Shown piece by piece: positions 5,009 to 5,493 of a stretch of 5,493 nt of DNA. Source of the DNA: Rubrobacter sp. Lineage in GTDB: Bacteria > Actinomycetota > Rubrobacteria > Rubrobacterales > Rubrobacteraceae. The notes under the pieces are model-generated. The model ran no database searches. It was not told the DNA's origin and was given only the letters and a program-made list of their open reading frames with translations. Made by a program: the position numbers and the translations under genes. The stretch is from assembly GCA_020253895.1 (NCBI GenBank), contig JADDKG010000116.1, forward strand, positions 1-5,493, in the 5' to 3' direction. Positions within the stretch are counted from its first letter, which is position 1. The number at the start of each line of letters is the position of its first letter.

Positions 5009-5493
5009 TTGGTCGAGTTGAAGCGGCGTGATCTCGAGGAGGTAAAGGCTCTCAGCCGGGAAGAGGCCGTCGAGATCATGCGCCAGGCCGGCATCGTGGG
5101 GGCCGGGGGTGGGGGTTTTCCAACCTACTTCAAGTACAAGAACCCGCAGCCGCGCCTGATCGTCAACGCTACCGAGAGCGAGCCGGGTTACTGGGCGGAC
5201 AAGCTGCTGCACAAAGTCTACTTCGAGGAGTTTCTCCGGCTCTACGAGGCGCTCAAGGCGATCTTTGGCTTCGAGCGGATCATCATGGGGATCCACTTCA
5301 AGGACGAGGAGTGGTTCTCCGACTACAGGGAGCGGGCCGACGGTCTCTACGAGGTCGTCCTTGTCCCGGACAAGTATGCGATGGGCGAGGAGAAGACGCT
5401 CATCAAGAACATCTTCAAGGACGACCGGGAGAAATGGGTGCCCCGCCGGGTGGAGCTGCCCGACGGGTCCAAGCGGCCCGGCATCCCGCCGGA
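5009..5493 (+). CDS. RnfC/PrdC/NuoF-like flavoprotein oxidoreductase, N-terminal part (runs off the window)
   Basis: At least 161 residues, open to the window end. It belongs to the family of the respiratory complex I 51-kDa subunit (NuoF) and its relatives RnfC, PduS and PrdC, which bind FMN and NADH and pass electrons to iron-sulphur centres. Landmarks: AGIVGAGGGGFPTYFK (27-42), the glycine-rich nucleotide loop; LIVNATESEPGYWADKLL (50-67), the counterpart of NuoF NADESEPG and RnfC NxAECEP; and VLVPDKYAMGEEKTLIKNI (117-135), like the RnfC KYPxGxEKxLI motif. The Cys of the RnfC NxAECEP motif is Ser here, as in NuoF. The K-Y-x-x-G-x-E-K element points to RnfC/PrdC rather than true complex I. 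No N-terminal RnfC barrel or membrane segment precedes the loop, and any SLBB or 4Fe-4S domain would be beyond the edge. The TTG start is chosen because GGAGGA lies 8 bases upstream. It has its own predicted promoter. The partner proteins are unknown. Confidence 0.85.
   Translation, partial: MVELKRRDLEEVKALSREEAVEIMRQAGIVGAGGGGFPTYFKYKNPQPRLIVNATESEPGYWADKLLHKVYFEEFLRLYEALKAIFGFERIIMGIHFKDEEWFSDYRERADGLYEVVLVPDKYAMGEEKTLIKNIFKDDREKWVPRRVELPDGSKRPGIPP

Noticed and set aside
4642..5094. 150-codon leftward frame over the MarR remnant and the RnfC-like gene start
   Set aside because: It crosses a promoter, a strong SD and the conserved glycine-rich loop of the opposite-strand gene; Ser/Pro/Arg-rich shadow.

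Overview
The window is very GC-rich yet still uses ATA for isoleucine freely (for example the Ile codons around 612-625 and 660-668). It also shows SD-preceded TTG starts and actinobacterial-type protein families. This suggests an actinomycete-like high-GC bacterium; Rubrobacter is my best guess from codon style and gene families, but it is inference and no marker gene here proves it.

Layout. (1) 11-1906 (+): a full-length membrane-anchored nucleotide-sugar 4,6-dehydratase of the WbpM/FlaA1/CapD type, probably the last gene of a surface-polysaccharide cluster lying to the left. (2) 1903-2118 (-): a small two-helix membrane protein of unknown function, convergent with the dehydratase; the two genes share the four bases CTAG as overlapping stop codons. 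(3) 2169-4504 (-): a leftward block reading truncated FAD-linked oxidase remnant, then LLM-class flavin/F420-dependent oxidoreductase A, then LLM-class oxidoreductase B, possibly running on into the small membrane gene. (4) 4492-4505: a 14-bp palindrome of MarR-operator style in the divergent intergenic region, overlapping a promoter for the leftward block. (5) 4518-4908 (+): a MarR-family regulator broken by a frameshift and by loss of the recognition-helix region. (6) 4906-5008: a good sigma-70-type promoter and a 68-nt leader. (7) 5009 to the window end (+): the N-terminal 161 residues of an RnfC/PrdC/NuoF-like flavoprotein oxidoreductase, starting at TTG behind a strong SD.

The most interesting part is 4109-4908. 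A divergent MarR regulator/flavoenzyme module seems to have decayed from its centre. The regulator has lost its DNA-reading helix, the first enzyme has lost its N-terminal two thirds, but the operator, promoter and ribosome-binding site between them look preserved, and the two downstream LLM oxidoreductases look intact. If so, those two enzymes are now expressed without their own local repressor. I see no CRISPR array, tRNA, rRNA or insertion sequence, and no gene-free stretch longer than about 100 bases once the pseudogenes are counted. I did not find a convincing wholly new system; the findings are modest and specific.
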